Shown here one piece after another: positions 47,684 through 57,628 of a stretch of DNA of 64,000 bases. The DNA is taken from the NCBI RefSeq assembly GCF_904846175.1, contig NZ_CAJGZM010000006.1, positions 107,540 through 171,539 on the forward strand. The letters run 5' to 3'. A program made the position numbers and the translations under genes. Numbering within the stretch: position 1 is the stretch's first letter; the number at the start of each line of letters is the position of its first letter. Below the pieces are notes generated by a model, which was given only the letters and a program-made list of their open reading frames with translations, had not been told where the DNA came from and did not search any database. The DNA is from Psychrobacter immobilis. Its GTDB lineage: Bacteria > Pseudomonadota > Gammaproteobacteria > Pseudomonadales > Moraxellaceae.

Positions 47684-49077
47684 GAGCGTGCTCCCTTGGC
47701 TTTTAAGCGATTAGCAATAAATGGTGCGGTCAAAAAGCCTTTAACAGCCCCCATATAACGTGGAATATCAAACAAAAACGAATCATGACCGTGCGGGGCA
47801 TCGACATTGATGTAGCTGACCGGTTTGCCGGTCGCCATCAGCGCATCGACAATTTCTTGTGAGCGCTCGGGAGCAAAGCGCCAATCAGTAGTAAATGACA
47901 CCACTAAATACTGACACTGCGTATGAGCAAAGGCGGCTTTCAGCGCGCTCAGCTCTTTTGCATTGGCTATATTAATATGCTCAATATCCGTGCTATTGTT
48001 TAAAGTTTTCTCAAGCTCATTCTCGGTAGAATCGGCTTTTACTGATTCTGCGAGAGAGGTTTCTAACGCTTCTGCTGATTTTGTTGATAATTCTGCCGCT
48101 GACGGATAATCACGCGTCGGGTCAAAATAATCTAAAGCTTTGGTCATGAGCAAATAAGTATTGGCATCGAAGTTTTCACTAAAGCGTTCACCTTGATAGC
48201 GTAAATAGCTCTCGACTTGAAACTCGACATCATAGCCATACATAAATTTGCCAGATTTTAAATCACGGCCAAATTTGGCTTTCATCGCATCATCAGTCAA
48301 ATAGGTAATATGCCCAACCATGCGTGCAAGGATAAGCCCGCGCCGAGGATAAGTACCCTCCTGCAAGTAACGTCCTTCTTTAAAGTCAGGATCAGAGAGA
48401 ATAGATTGACGCGCGACTTCGTTAAAGGCGATGTTTTGCGCAGAAAGCTTTGGCGTACTGGCAATGACCACGCAGCGTTTTAAGCGTTCTGGATAATCGA
48501 CCGACCATTGCATGGCTTGCATACCGCCCATAGAGCCACCGACAATGGCATGCCAAACCTCTATACCCAAACGGTCTGAGAGCATGGCTTGGGTTTTTAC
48601 CCAGTCTTTGATAGTAACAAGTGGAAAGTCAGGGCCATAAACCTGCGGTTCACCCTCATTGCTTATACTATCTGGATTAATGATCGTTGGACCAGTAGAG
48701 CCAAAACAGCTGCCGATGTTATTCACACAAACGACAAAAAATTGGTTGGTATCGATGGCTTTATTAGGGCCAATCATATTGTCCCACCAGCCAGCTTTTT
48801 TATCGTCGTCACTATGAAAGCCTGCCGCATGATGGCTACCTGATAAGGCGTGGCAAATCAGGATGGCGTTTGATTTGTCGCTATTGAGCGTGCCATAAGT
48901 TTCAAAGATTAAATCGAATGAGGGCAGGGTGCGATTGCACTCCAAGGTCAACGGCTCAGCGAAATGAAAAGTCTGCGGCGTGACGATACCAACTGAACCT
49001 ACCGAGCCGACGATATCGGTCGTATTAGCAGAATGGTTGGTGGACTGCTCACTGGTACTATCAGAACATGCGCTCAA
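47680..49077 (-). CDS. metX: Homoserine O-acyltransferase MetX
   Basis: MetX transfers an acetyl or succinyl group to homoserine in methionine synthesis. The alpha/beta hydrolase core shows [12 protein letters not shown], the nucleophile elbow [12 protein letters not shown] with the catalytic Ser, Asp in [11 protein letters not shown] and His in [11 protein letters not shown] favour TTG 49077 as start because GAGGT lies five bases before it; another TTG at 49095 lacks such a site and no ATG is suitably placed. The product is about 465 residues against about 380 usual. Extra parts are a Ser/Thr-rich N-terminus of about 35 residues and a Glu/Ser/Ala-rich insertion of about 50 residues before the Asp motif. 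Acetyl versus succinyl preference is not decided here. Confidence 0.92.
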   Translation of the reverse strand: MSACSDSTSEQSTNHSANTTDIVGSVGSVGIVTPQTFHFAEPLTLECNRTLPSFDLIFETYGTLNSDKSNAILICHALSGSHHAAGFHSDDDKKAGWWDNMIGPNKAIDTNQFFVVCVNNIGSCFGSTGPTIINPDSISNEGEPQVYGPDFPLVTIKDWVKTQAMLSDRLGIEVWHAIVGGSMGGMQAMQWSVDYPERLKRCVVIASTPKLSAQNIAFNEVARQSILSDPDFKEGRYLQEGTYPRRGLILARMVGHITYLTDDAMKAKFGRDLKSGKFMYGYDVEFQVESYLRYQGERFSENFDANTYLLMTKALDYFDPTRDYPSAAELSTKSAEALETSLAESVKADSTENELEKTLNNSTDIEHINIANAKELSALKAAFAHTQCQYLVVSFTTDWRFAPERSQEIVDALMATGKPVSYINVDAPHGHDSFLFDIPRYMGAVKGFLTAPFIANRLKAKGARS

Positions 49078-49591
49078 AGCTACCTCACAAAACAACAGTT
49101 ATGGATAAAAAAATGGTTATAAATAAAACGAACATAGGATGGCGGTAGTCATTAGTCTAACTAGTTTGTTGTTATAAGCTGGTCTATTGTAGGGCGATGC
49201 ACGTAGGAGTACAACCTTGATACGCAGTCTTTCAAGTAAAGTGAAAATAGCTAGCGCATTAACGGTGTAGCAATACCAAAGCTCAAGCGTTTTGCCCTGC
49301 GTTTTTGATAGATAAAATGCTACACTGATGACAAATATAGGCCTTTTTATTTACCCATGATTTGGTATTTGATTGACTATCATCTGCTTAGTATATTTTG
49401 ATAATTGCCAAGCGTGGTTAATTAAGGCTTAATAGTACTATTGCTAAATTAGCTGCTTAATAATTTTAGTCTTTACTATTTTAGCGCAATACTCTCTTTT
49501 ACATTAATTGACGCATTTTTTGCTTGTTAAGACTTAGAATCCAACCATAACGTATCCCAATAATAGTAACCTGATAATAGATAATGCCATT
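49078..49591. other. Divergent promoter region between metX and hemH, 514 bp
   Basis: AT-rich intergenic region with both promoters implied. No SAM riboswitch or other structured leader is recognised upstream of metX, and no frame is convincing. Confidence 0.4.
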
Positions 49592-50611
49592 ATGAAACCT
49601 GAATTGCCGCCACGTATTGCCGTCTTATTAATCAATCTAGGTACGCCTGACGAACCTACTGCGCCTGCAGTACGTCGCTATTTGCGTCAGTTTTTATCAG
49701 ACACGCGAGTGATTGAGATTCCTAAATTATTATGGGCGATTATCCTTAATTTGTTTGTATTGCCAAGTCGCCCGAAGCGGGTAGCCGCAGCCTATGCCAG
49801 TATTTGGGATGGCGACTCGCCAATGCGCAATATCCTGAACCAACAAGTAGCGATGTTAGATACGCGTTTGGCTCAAAAGGCTGCGCCATTTCGCGTTTCT
49901 GTCCATTCTGCGATGAGCTATGGTAATCCAGGTTTGCCTGATGTGATGGACAAACTGCGTAGCGAAGGTGTTGACCATTTTGTGATGTTACCCGTATTTC
50001 CGCAGTATTCAGCGACTTCAACTGGCGCAGTGTACGATGCTATTACCAAGTGGTCGCTTAAGCAGCGTAACTTGCCTAATATTACGATAGTTAAAGACTA
50101 CTTCGCGCATCCTTTATATATCAAAGCATTAGCAGATAGTATTCGTCGCTTTCAAGCAGTACATGGCAAACCTGAAAAACTGATGTTTAGCTTCCACGGT
50201 ATTCCGCAGCCGTATATGGATAAAGGCGACCCTTATCCTAGACGTTGTAAATGTACCGCCGCGCAAGTGGCACAGGAACTGGGATTAGGACCTGATGAAT
50301 GGATTATCAGCTTCCAGTCACGCTTTGGTAAGCAGGAATGGGTTAAGCCTTATACCGATGTCATACTCGATGAGTGGGCTAAATCAGGTGTAAAATCAGT
50401 ACAAATTCTCAGTCCAGCGTTCTCAGCGGATTGCTTAGAAACGTTAGAAGAATTGGCGATTGAGAACCGTGAGAACTTCATCGCAGCTGGCGGTCAAGAA
50501 TACCACTACATTCCAGCGCTGAATGCTGATGAGGCGCACATAGATTTGTTAGAAGCTATGAGTGCGCCATTGGTAAAAGGTTGGGCAGGGACGTTGGATG
50601 GTTGGGCTTAA
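49592..50611 (+). CDS. hemH: Ferrochelatase
   Basis: HemH inserts Fe2+ into protoporphyrin IX, the last step of haem synthesis. The 339-residue product shows the opening [21 protein letters not shown], the [11 protein letters not shown] segment, [13 protein letters not shown] and the metal-binding His in [16 protein letters not shown], followed by the YPRRCKCTA cysteine pair and, near the end, the conserved Glu in [15 protein letters not shown]. It is peripheral to the inner membrane. No strong Shine-Dalgarno is seen. A terminator follows and is shared with the convergent gene. Confidence 0.96.
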   Translation: MKPELPPRIAVLLINLGTPDEPTAPAVRRYLRQFLSDTRVIEIPKLLWAIILNLFVLPSRPKRVAAAYASIWDGDSPMRNILNQQVAMLDTRLAQKAAPFRVSVHSAMSYGNPGLPDVMDKLRSEGVDHFVMLPVFPQYSATSTGAVYDAITKWSLKQRNLPNITIVKDYFAHPLYIKALADSIRRFQAVHGKPEKLMFSFHGIPQPYMDKGDPYPRRCKCTAAQVAQELGLGPDEWIISFQSRFGKQEWVKPYTDVILDEWAKSGVKSVQILSPAFSADCLETLEELAIENRENFIAAGGQEYHYIPALNADEAHIDLLEAMSAPLVKGWAGTLDGWA

Positions 50612-50626
50612 CTCTTTTCTTAAGTC

Positions 50627-50662
50627 AAAAAAATACCGGACATTATGTTCGGTATTTTTTTT
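50627..50662. terminator. Bidirectional terminator between hemH and the convergent acidic-protein gene
   Basis: AAAAAATACCGGA pairs with TTCGGTATTTTTT across CATTATG; A- and T-runs on both sides. Confidence 0.85.
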
Positions 50663-50696
50663 CTGAATTACTTTCTGTTTTACGAATAGGTAATCT

Positions 50697-51038
50697 CTAA
50701 AAATTATCATCATTAGAAATCTTTGCCGCATCTCTATCGGCAATATCAACGATACTAGGATAATCTTTATCGTCTAAATTGTCTTCGACCAACACTTCAT
50801 CAATTCGAGATTCATCGATATTTTGGCGATGCATCGGCGTTAGTCCTTGAGTTGCATCCGTACCAACTTCAGAATTATGAAATCCTGCGCTATTATCGAT
50901 CACATCGTCATTATCAAAGAGATGCAGCATAGGATTATTTAAATCAATCTCTTGGCTACCGTCTTCGTTATCATCAATGTTGCTATCGCCTTCGATATGA
51001 TCCATCTCTTCTGGTAGTGGGGTTTTTGCATTGTCCAT
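50697..51038 (-). CDS. Small highly acidic protein of unknown function
   Basis: The product of about 113 residues is rich in Asp, Glu and Asn (for example DIDDNEDGSQEIDL-type stretches) and has no signal peptide or membrane segment. ATG 51038 is chosen because GAGGA lies seven bases before it; the longer frame to 51095 lacks this. I recognise no domain. The composition suggests a soluble, partly disordered cytoplasmic protein. It faces hemH across a shared terminator. It is real by codon use and ribosome-binding site, but nothing more can be said. Confidence 0.65.
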   Translation of the reverse strand: MDNAKTPLPEEMDHIEGDSNIDDNEDGSQEIDLNNPMLHLFDNDDVIDNSAGFHNSEVGTDATQGLTPMHRQNIDESRIDEVLVEDNLDDKDYPSIVDIADRDAAKISNDDNF

Positions 51039-51192
51039 GGATATGTCCTCATTATAGTTATAAATGCTATTAACGTGATCGTTACTAATTATCAAAATGA
51101 TACATGCAAGTTTGCCGCGTTATAATCGCAACTAGTAGTAGTAAGGTGTCACAGGATGTGCAAAAAATGTAAGAAGGTAAGTATATAAAGTC

Positions 51193-51224
51193 AAAAAAAA
51201 CGGCCGCCAGTATTGGGCAGCCGT
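51193..51224 (-). terminator. Intrinsic terminator after the membrane-protein gene
   Basis: On the minus strand, ACGGCTGCC pairs with GGCGGCCGT, followed by eight T. Confidence 0.78.
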
Positions 51225-51285
51225 GTATAGGCTTTTAGCTTCAGCTAAGCGTTTTCTAACTGATTAAAGTTAATTAAGAATCTTT

Positions 51286-51822
51286 CTAGCTGGCTTTACA
51301 TGGTTCATGAGGCTGTAGCTGATATGAAACATGACTTTCAAAATCAATAAGCTTAAAACGCCACAAGTAAATTAAAGCAATGGGATAAACACTGGTTTCT
51401 GCAATTTCTTCTACTATTTCACCCATATTTTCAGGGATAAAAATGGCGTTTTCACCCATATACTCTAATAATGCCAGTGCAACCACAGCGATATATAGGG
51501 ACACTGGTACCTTTTTTAATACTGTCCATAGATAACGCCAGCTATAGGCCAGCAAGCCCACAATCAGCAGATAGACCGTTAATAGTACAGCGTCTTCCCA
51601 CCAAGCATAAGAATGGTTCAAAAATGAAAAACCACTGGGAATGAAGAGCTCAGGCAGGTAATTTAACTCACGGCGTATCACAGCAAAAAATACTGATACG
51701 GATGCCAACCAGAAATATTGACCTAGTTTGAGCTGGCTTTGTATCATATATTGAGCACAGCGAAATATGCAGGCGAATAATATAATGATACCTGGTAGTT
51801 CGATTACGCCATCTGAAGTCAA
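51286..51822 (-). CDS. Multi-span membrane protein of unknown function
   Basis: The 178-residue product has about five hydrophobic segments (for example ELPGIIILFACIFRCA, FWLASVSVFFAVI, AVLLTVYLLIVGLLAYSW, LYIAVVALALLEYMG) and a short hydrophilic C-terminus. The start codon is TTG 51822, with AGGAG eight bases upstream; the first in-frame ATG is 25 codons later inside the first segment. No family is recognised. Spacing of charged residues in the loops suggests an inner-membrane protein. A terminator lies downstream at 51193-51224. Confidence 0.72.
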   Translation of the reverse strand: MTSDGVIELPGIIILFACIFRCAQYMIQSQLKLGQYFWLASVSVFFAVIRRELNYLPELFIPSGFSFLNHSYAWWEDAVLLTVYLLIVGLLAYSWRYLWTVLKKVPVSLYIAVVALALLEYMGENAIFIPENMGEIVEEIAETSVYPIALIYLWRFKLIDFESHVSYQLQPHEPCKAS

Positions 51823-51851
51823 AATAAAGGCTCCTGGTTTTTACAAATGAA

Positions 51852-51875
51852 AAAGTGAGCGCGAAGGCTCACTTT
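51852..51875. terminator. Small palindromic hairpin, possible terminator
   Basis: AAAGTGAGC pairs with GCTCACTTT around a short loop. It lies downstream of the exported repeat-protein gene (minus strand) and upstream of the membrane-protein gene. The T-run is short. Confidence 0.5.
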
Positions 51876-52110
51876 AAACCGAAAATCGTTTAATCATTAA
51901 CGTTGATTAGTCGCTATTATAACGCTCGCTTTCGCCTAATATCGTTATGAATTCATACTAACTGGTCAGCCGCAAGTATAAATAACGTAAGTTTAATCAG
52001 TTAAATGCTTATATGGGATACTATCTAACGTGTTGATCATCACTAATAACCATTTATTTAGGAGTTATTTATGAGCTATTCATAAGCACTGTTAAGCATT
52101 AAAAAAAGCA

Positions 52111-53418
52111 TTAAAAAAAAGCTTCCATACGCAGTAGAGCAGCGAGGTAATGGTCTTTATTCTCAGTTTTATCATTATAATAATTTAGCTCTGTTTGCAC
52201 ATATAACCACTCTCGCCAAATAGGTTGACGGTAGGTGATAGCAGGTCCATAACTGTTTAAAGACGACTTATCCTCATCAAAATAACCACTGCTAGAGATA
52301 CCGTATGCCAGCTGCTTTTCATTACCTAAATATTGTACTTGTCTGAGGTCATTGGCCCAATCGGTACTTTCGTCATCATCTTGATTGCGATAGCTGATGG
52401 TGGTGCGATTATTGATAAAGCGGTTGGCATCACTGCCGTATTTCAAAGTAATGCCGCCTCTGGCATAGTGTTCACTATCGAGACCATAGCGATAAAAATT
52501 GTCGTTGCTTACCGTCAATTTATCGCTCTCATACCAGTTTTTATCCATACTGAGTTTGACATAAACATCATCGAGAGAACGAATACCAACATCGACATCA
52601 GTTTTTACTCCGAGTTTATTTTCGATCTCATCACTAAAGCGTGACCAACGCAGGGCAATGGAGGCATTTTCTTCTCTTGTTTTTCTGGTGTTAACGAGCT
52701 TGTCTGGGTTGGTCTTATAAGTGCTTCCTGTAGCGCTTTGCTTCAAGAAAGCATCTTCATCCAAATCTTCATCACCGATAATCAAGCTTAAACGTTTCTC
52801 TAACATAGGTAGGCGTAAGCGCCCACGAATTCTAGGCTCAATACTGACATCACTACCTGATTGCGGATCATTAGCCCAGCGCGTATCTAGCACTACTCGT
52901 AGACTGGTGGTAGCAGGCTTTTTTGCATCAGGTTCACCAAACCAACCATCCATTTCATTAGCCCATTCATTCAATTGCTCTTGAGCCTCTTGGTGCTTTT
53001 CGTCTGCCCAGCCCCATTCTGTATTGGATGCTTGAGCGTATTGTTCATTATCTTGATGGATAGATTGACCATCATTTTGGTTAGCAGTTTGCTCATTGGT
53101 TTTAACGGTAGCTTGATAACCAAATTGGTTAAGGCTTTTGTCATTAATATCTGATTTATTACTATCAAGCGGCGCGGCAGCTGCTATATTTTTCTTATTC
53201 TCTGTGTTTTCTAAAGCTTTTATATTTTTTAATGACTCTGACTCTGACTCTGACTCTGACTCTGACTCTGACTCTGACTCTGACTCTGACTCTGACTCTG
53301 ACTCTGACTCTGACTCTGATGGTGTAGTGTGAGAATTATCAGCCATTGCTGGCGTGTATAGGCTTAGACTAAGGATAAGATAACAGGCAATGTTATTGAG
53401 CTTAAATGGATTGGTCAT
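52111..53418 (-). CDS. Exported protein with a (Ser-Glu)n repeat and a predicted beta-barrel-like C-terminus
   Basis: The product of 435 residues (443 from an upstream TTG) starts with a signal peptide (cleavage near TPAMA). A run of about 14 Ser-Glu dipeptides follows, encoded by 14 copies of a hexamer on the DNA, then a Gln/Asn-rich linker. The last ~260 residues have alternating polar/aromatic strands (LYVQTELNYYND, NRTTISYRNQ) and end in Phe, which fits an outer-membrane beta-barrel or porin-like protein. No enzyme motif is seen and the family is not recognised. Neither start candidate has a good Shine-Dalgarno. The repeat suggests a flexible, variable-length surface- or periplasm-exposed linker. 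Confidence 0.78.
   Translation of the reverse strand: MTNPFKLNNIACYLILSLSLYTPAMADNSHTTPSESESESESESESESESESESESESESESLKNIKALENTENKKNIAAAAPLDSNKSDINDKSLNQFGYQATVKTNEQTANQNDGQSIHQDNEQYAQASNTEWGWADEKHQEAQEQLNEWANEMDGWFGEPDAKKPATTSLRVVLDTRWANDPQSGSDVSIEPRIRGRLRLPMLEKRLSLIIGDEDLDEDAFLKQSATGSTYKTNPDKLVNTRKTREENASIALRWSRFSDEIENKLGVKTDVDVGIRSLDDVYVKLSMDKNWYESDKLTVSNDNFYRYGLDSEHYARGGITLKYGSDANRFINNRTTISYRNQDDDESTDWANDLRQVQYLGNEKQLAYGISSSGYFDEDKSSLNSYGPAITYRQPIWREWLYVQTELNYYNDKTENKDHYLAALLRMEAFF
53234..53317. repeat. Perfect hexanucleotide tandem repeat (GACTCT)14
   Basis: Fourteen uninterrupted copies of GACTCT lie within the exported-protein gene, encoding Ser-Glu dipeptides on the minus strand. As six is a multiple of three, copy-number changes keep the frame and alter protein length by two residues per unit. 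Confidence 0.97.
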
Positions 53419-53568
53419 AGAGCGTTTCAATTTTTTCGCCAAGTGAAGATGATGGATGGATTATGCGATGCTGAGATTATTATTGATAGAGTTAGCTGAA
53501 TATGAAATACGCCTATTCAATCTAGCGTGCTGTTGAGATACGGTCATTATTCAGTAAATTTCAAACAA

Positions 53569-53599
53569 CAAAAAGGCTTGGCAAAATGCCCAGCCTTTT
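53569..53599 (-). terminator. Intrinsic terminator of polA
   Basis: On the minus strand AAAAGGCTGGGC pairs with GCCAAGCCTTTT (one mismatch), followed by a T-rich stretch. Confidence 0.75.
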
Positions 53600-53639
53600 C
53601 TGTCAAAAAATTCGTAGAGTAAAGCCTATGTTTTAATCA

Positions 53640-56600
53640 TTAATGTGCTTCGTCCCAATTGCTACCAATATCGGTTTCAACCAATAACGGTACAGCAAAG
53701 TCAACATTCCAACCTTTTGCAACAGCCGTTGTGGTCAGGACATCTTGCATGGCGTCGGTAATCAGTTGGCGAATATCAGCAACTTTATCAGCATCAACTT
53801 CAAACACCAATTCATCATGGACTTGTAGCAGCATTTTTGCTTGCGCTTTTGGCAATACTTTATCGACTGCTATCATCGCAAGCTTGATTAAATCAGCGGC
53901 TGAGCCTTGAAGTGGGGCGTTAATCGCTGCGCGTTCAGCGCCTTGCTTGACCATACGATTACTATGATTGATATCAGGCGTATAAAGCTTACGACCCAAT
54001 ATCGTCTCGACATAACCTTTTTCATAAGCACTGGCACGAGTATTAATCATGTAGTCTTTGACGCTTGGATAACGCTCAAAGTACATATCGATATAATCTT
54101 GCGCCTCGCCGCGGCTCATCTGTAGCTGCTTCGCCAGACCAAAGGCACTCATACCATAGAGCAGACCGAAGTTAATGGCTTTAGCGTTGCGGCGCTCAGT
54201 GGCGCTGACCTCTTCAACGGCTTTGCCTAATACTTCAGCAGCCGTTGCCGTGTGAATATCTAAGCCTTCGTTAAAGGCGCGAGTTAAGTTTTCATCGCCT
54301 GAGAAATGCGCCATCAGACGTAGCTCTATTTGTGAATAATCCGCGGCTAAAATAACGCGACCTTCTGGGGCAATAAACGCTTGGCGAATCAGTCGACCGG
54401 TCGCAGTACGAATCGGAATATTCTGCAAGTTAGGATCGGTTGAAGATAAGCGTCCGGTGCTGGTCAATGCTTGATGGTAGCTGGTATGCACACGGTCGGT
54501 CTCCGCATCTGCTACATTATCAAGCGCATCGGTATAAGTGCTTTTAAGCTTCGATAAGCCGCGATATTCAAGCACAATTTCAACCAACGGATGATCAATT
54601 TTTGACAATACTGCTTCGCCAGTCGAGTATTGACCTGACTTGGTTTTTTTACCGCCCGGAACGCCTAGTTTCTCAAACAGCATTTCACCGAGCTGCTTTG
54701 GTGAGCCAAGATTAAATTCTTCACCAGCGACTTCATACGCACGTTTTTCAAGCGCGATAATCTCTTCATCAAAACGTTTGGATAGCTCGTTTAAAAACGG
54801 GCGCTTGATTAAAATGCCATTTGCTTCCATTTGACAGAGTATCTCAGCCGTTGGAATCTCTAACTCGTGTAGCAGCTTAGAATTGTTTTCGTCATTAGCC
54901 AGTTTTTCGCTAAAGACATCAAACAGCTGATACGTAATATCGGCATCTTCACAAGCATAGTCACTGGCTATATCAATAGCCACCTGATCAAAACTCACTT
55001 GCTTCGCGCCTTTACCAGCGACATCTTCAAAGCTAATGGTTTGTGTTTGTAGGTAATGCCGTGCTAAATCATCCATACCGTGGCGAGTAGCTGCCGCGTT
55101 AATCACATAGCTGGCAAGCATAGTATCCATCGCCCAGTTATTAGGATTTTTATGAATATTGCCTAATAAATCGATATCGTAAAGGCTAAGAATATGGGCA
55201 TCATATTTTAAATGTTGACCGATTTTACCGATTTTTGGATTTTCTAAGATAGGTTTTAAGCGTGTCAAAACGGTATCGCGGTCAAGCTGCTTAGTAATCA
55301 GCTCATCGCCTTCTAAACTATGAGTCAGCGGCACGTAATAAGCCTCATGGGCTTTTACAGCAAAAGACAAGCCAACCAATTTAGCCTGACGCCAATAAAC
55401 GCTAGTGGTTTCGGTATCGATGACAAAATGTGGTGCGTCTTCTAATAGTTTTACCAAGCTATCAAAAGCAGGCTCATCTAAAATCGTATGCCAGGCTTTA
55501 TTATGACTTTTACTGTCGGTGACATTATCGATGGTGTTTGACTGTAAGGATTTAGCGATTTGTGCTTGTGATTCGGCATCCGCCTGACTGTCAGCAACAC
55601 TTTGCGCGCCGTTCCCATTAGCTGGATGATTTGGATGGTCAAGTGATGCCAGCTCGTTTCTAAATTCAAGCTCAGTATAGAGCGCGCGTAGCTCATCGAT
55701 ATGGGCACACGGGTCGGTATTGATTTTTAAATCTTGCCAGTCTTGACCGATTTCTAAGTCGGTAACGATAGTCGCTAGCTGGGCATTAAAAGGAATGTCG
55801 TCGGCATATTCGACCAGATTTTTGCCAGCGCGTCCTTTGATGTCGGCGACGTTTTTAAGCATATTGTCGATGTTGCCATATTCATTAAGTAAATCTTTGG
55901 CGGTTTTTTTACCAATACCGGGTACGCCTTTGATGCCATCAGAGGAGTCGCCCATTAATGTTAGAAAATCAATCATTTGCTCAGGATTGATGCCGAATTT
56001 TTCCACCACGCCTGCGCTATCGGTGATTTTCCCCGTGAAGCTGTCCTCTAATATGACGCAATCATTAATCAGTTGCATCATGTCTTTATCACCGGTCGAG
56101 ATAACCACGTGATGACCTTCGGCAACGGCACGATGGGCGAGGGTGCCAATAATATCATCGGCTTCCGCGCCTTCGATACGTAATAACGGGATTCCTAAGG
56201 CGGCGACCAAACTATGGATATAAGGAATTTGTTCGGCAAGCTCGACATCCATTTTTGGACGATTGGCTTTATAGTCTTCCGACATCGCATGGCGAAAGGT
56301 TGGTGATTTGGTATCAAAACAAACCGCCATATGGGTTGGGTGGTAACGACGCATGAGCTTTAGTAGCGCATTAAGCGTGCCGCGTATGGCGTTGGTTATC
56401 AGACCTTGGGAGTTCTGCATGGTTTTTGGCAAGGCATGATAAGTGCGAAACAGATAGTAAGAGCCATCGACCAAGATAAATGGTGGCTGCTCTTTTTTGA
56501 CATGGCTGGTATCCATGGTCGCTACATTTGGCATGGTCGCAAAGTTTGGTAGCGTATTTGGATTAATAGGCGAGTGCGAGTTGTGATCGTTGTCGGTCAT
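53640..56600 (-). CDS. polA: DNA polymerase I
   Basis: The 986-residue product has all three Pol I domains. The N-terminal 5'-3' exonuclease includes LVDGSYYLFRTYHALP and GDSSDGIKGVPGIGKKTA. A Ser/Asn/Gln/Asp-rich linker follows (about residues 325-370). The 3'-5' exonuclease keeps its catalytic acids (FVIDTETTSVYW, HLKYDAHIL, YACEDADITYQ), so proofreading is probably active. The polymerase has motif A (LAADYSQIELRLMAH), motif B (RRNAKAINFGLLYGMSAFGL) and motif C (LLQVHDELVFEV). A tail of about 35 residues lies before the exonuclease; a start at the internal Met near residue 23 is possible. It fills gaps in Okazaki-fragment maturation and repair. Confidence 0.97.
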   Translation of the reverse strand: MTDNDHNSHSPINPNTLPNFATMPNVATMDTSHVKKEQPPFILVDGSYYLFRTYHALPKTMQNSQGLITNAIRGTLNALLKLMRRYHPTHMAVCFDTKSPTFRHAMSEDYKANRPKMDVELAEQIPYIHSLVAALGIPLLRIEGAEADDIIGTLAHRAVAEGHHVVISTGDKDMMQLINDCVILEDSFTGKITDSAGVVEKFGINPEQMIDFLTLMGDSSDGIKGVPGIGKKTAKDLLNEYGNIDNMLKNVADIKGRAGKNLVEYADDIPFNAQLATIVTDLEIGQDWQDLKINTDPCAHIDELRALYTELEFRNELASLDHPNHPANGNGAQSVADSQADAESQAQIAKSLQSNTIDNVTDSKSHNKAWHTILDEPAFDSLVKLLEDAPHFVIDTETTSVYWRQAKLVGLSFAVKAHEAYYVPLTHSLEGDELITKQLDRDTVLTRLKPILENPKIGKIGQHLKYDAHILSLYDIDLLGNIHKNPNNWAMDTMLASYVINAAATRHGMDDLARHYLQTQTISFEDVAGKGAKQVSFDQVAIDIASDYACEDADITYQLFDVFSEKLANDENNSKLLHELEIPTAEILCQMEANGILIKRPFLNELSKRFDEEIIALEKRAYEVAGEEFNLGSPKQLGEMLFEKLGVPGGKKTKSGQYSTGEAVLSKIDHPLVEIVLEYRGLSKLKSTYTDALDNVADAETDRVHTSYHQALTSTGRLSSTDPNLQNIPIRTATGRLIRQAFIAPEGRVILAADYSQIELRLMAHFSGDENLTRAFNEGLDIHTATAAEVLGKAVEEVSATERRNAKAINFGLLYGMSAFGLAKQLQMSRGEAQDYIDMYFERYPSVKDYMINTRASAYEKGYVETILGRKLYTPDINHSNRMVKQGAERAAINAPLQGSAADLIKLAMIAVDKVLPKAQAKMLLQVHDELVFEVDADKVADIRQLITDAMQDVLTTTAVAKGWNVDFAVPLLVETDIGSNWDEAH

Positions 56601-56799
56601 AGAAAGTCACTTATCAAATATTGGGCAGCAAGTATTGGGTAAAAACAGATATTGAGTAAAAAATTGGATAAAAAGATAACTTCATTATAACGATAAAATG
56701 CCTTCTTGCCGAATGGATGGCGAACTAATAAATGGATGGTGAAAATAGTAAACAGTTACTATGCGTACTAACGTAAATCACAGCCAATGCATAGGCAAT

Positions 56800-56829
56800 A
56801 AAAAAGAACCCAGACCAGCTGAGTTCTTT
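56800..56829 (-). terminator. Intrinsic terminator of the ohr-type gene
   Basis: On the minus strand AAAGAACTCAG pairs with CTGGGTTCTTT (G-U included) across a short loop, followed by a T-run. Confidence 0.75.
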
Positions 56830-56866
56830 GATTAATTTTCTTCTTACTAACTAATATTTTTATGAC

Positions 56867-57280
56867 TTATTTTACTTCTGAGGTTACTTTACTATCGATA
56901 TTACCGTGTGTGGCTTTCGAGTATGGGCAAACTTTATTGGCTTTTTCGACCAGCTTTTGAAATTCATCGGCTGATAGTTCTGTATTTTCACCAGTAACAT
57001 GAATCTTCACTGCCAATTTAAAGTCTAGACCTTCGCCTTTCATCAAATCTACTGATACTTCAGTAGTCGAGTCAAACTTTGCTTTTTCTTCGCCTTTCAC
57101 TGCCGCAAGCGCGCCATCAAAGCAAGCAGCATAACCCATGGCAAATAATTGCTCTGGATTATTACCGTCTTTACCAGAACCCGGTGCAACCATATTAATC
57201 GTCAAATCACTATCTTGTAGGCTTGCTTTACCAGTACGACCGCCAGTGACGGTTGCTTGAGTAGAATACAATGTTTTCAT
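56867..57280 (-). CDS. ohr: Organic hydroperoxide resistance protein (Ohr/OsmC family)
   Basis: The 137-residue product is a small thiol peroxidase that reduces organic hydroperoxides. The peroxidatic Cys is in GYAACFDGAL and the resolving Cys in NKVCPYSKATHGN; an Arg early (TGGRTGKASL) completes the active site. It resembles Ohr more than OsmC in the position of the N-terminal strands and in the CPYSKATHGN ending. ATG 57280 is chosen because AAAGGA lies seven bases before it; the upstream frame to 57313 lacks such a site. No OhrR-type regulator gene lies next to it. Confidence 0.93.
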   Translation of the reverse strand: MKTLYSTQATVTGGRTGKASLQDSDLTINMVAPGSGKDGNNPEQLFAMGYAACFDGALAAVKGEEKAKFDSTTEVSVDLMKGEGLDFKLAVKIHVTGENTELSADEFQKLVEKANKVCPYSKATHGNIDSKVTSEVK

Positions 57281-57628
57281 AACATATCCTTTGTTGTTGG
57301 TTTTTATAATCAATTTACATTATTCACTATGCAGTTTCTTACTATGCAACCTGACATAGAAAACCACTATCACATAGCAAACCATTAGATTAGCATAATG
57401 GACAGCGCTAAACGTATACCGCAAGTTTGCATATGGTAACTTGCTAAACCTGCTTGATAAGTGGCTATGGTAGCGACAGCAACAGGACTTTAGTATATAA
57501 ATAACGACTGTATTAATGTAAACTAATAATAAATAGTCTTAGACTAAAATCTTCAGGATGGGTGATAAAGAAGCCTAACCATAAGGGCACTTTATCATGA
57601 GGGCACCTAATCATAAGGATACTGTTTA
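57281..57628. other. Divergent intergenic region, 348 bp
   Basis: AT-rich region between ohr (minus) and the lipoprotein gene (plus). Two near-identical short units (ATCATGAGGGCACC-type and ATCATAAGGATAC-type) lie just before 57628. No OhrR operator is recognised with confidence. Confidence 0.4.

Noticed and set aside
53234..53317. The GACTCT array as a CRISPR or phase-variable on/off switch
   Set aside because: There are no spacers, and a 6-base unit cannot shift the reading frame, so classical on/off switching by frameshift does not apply.
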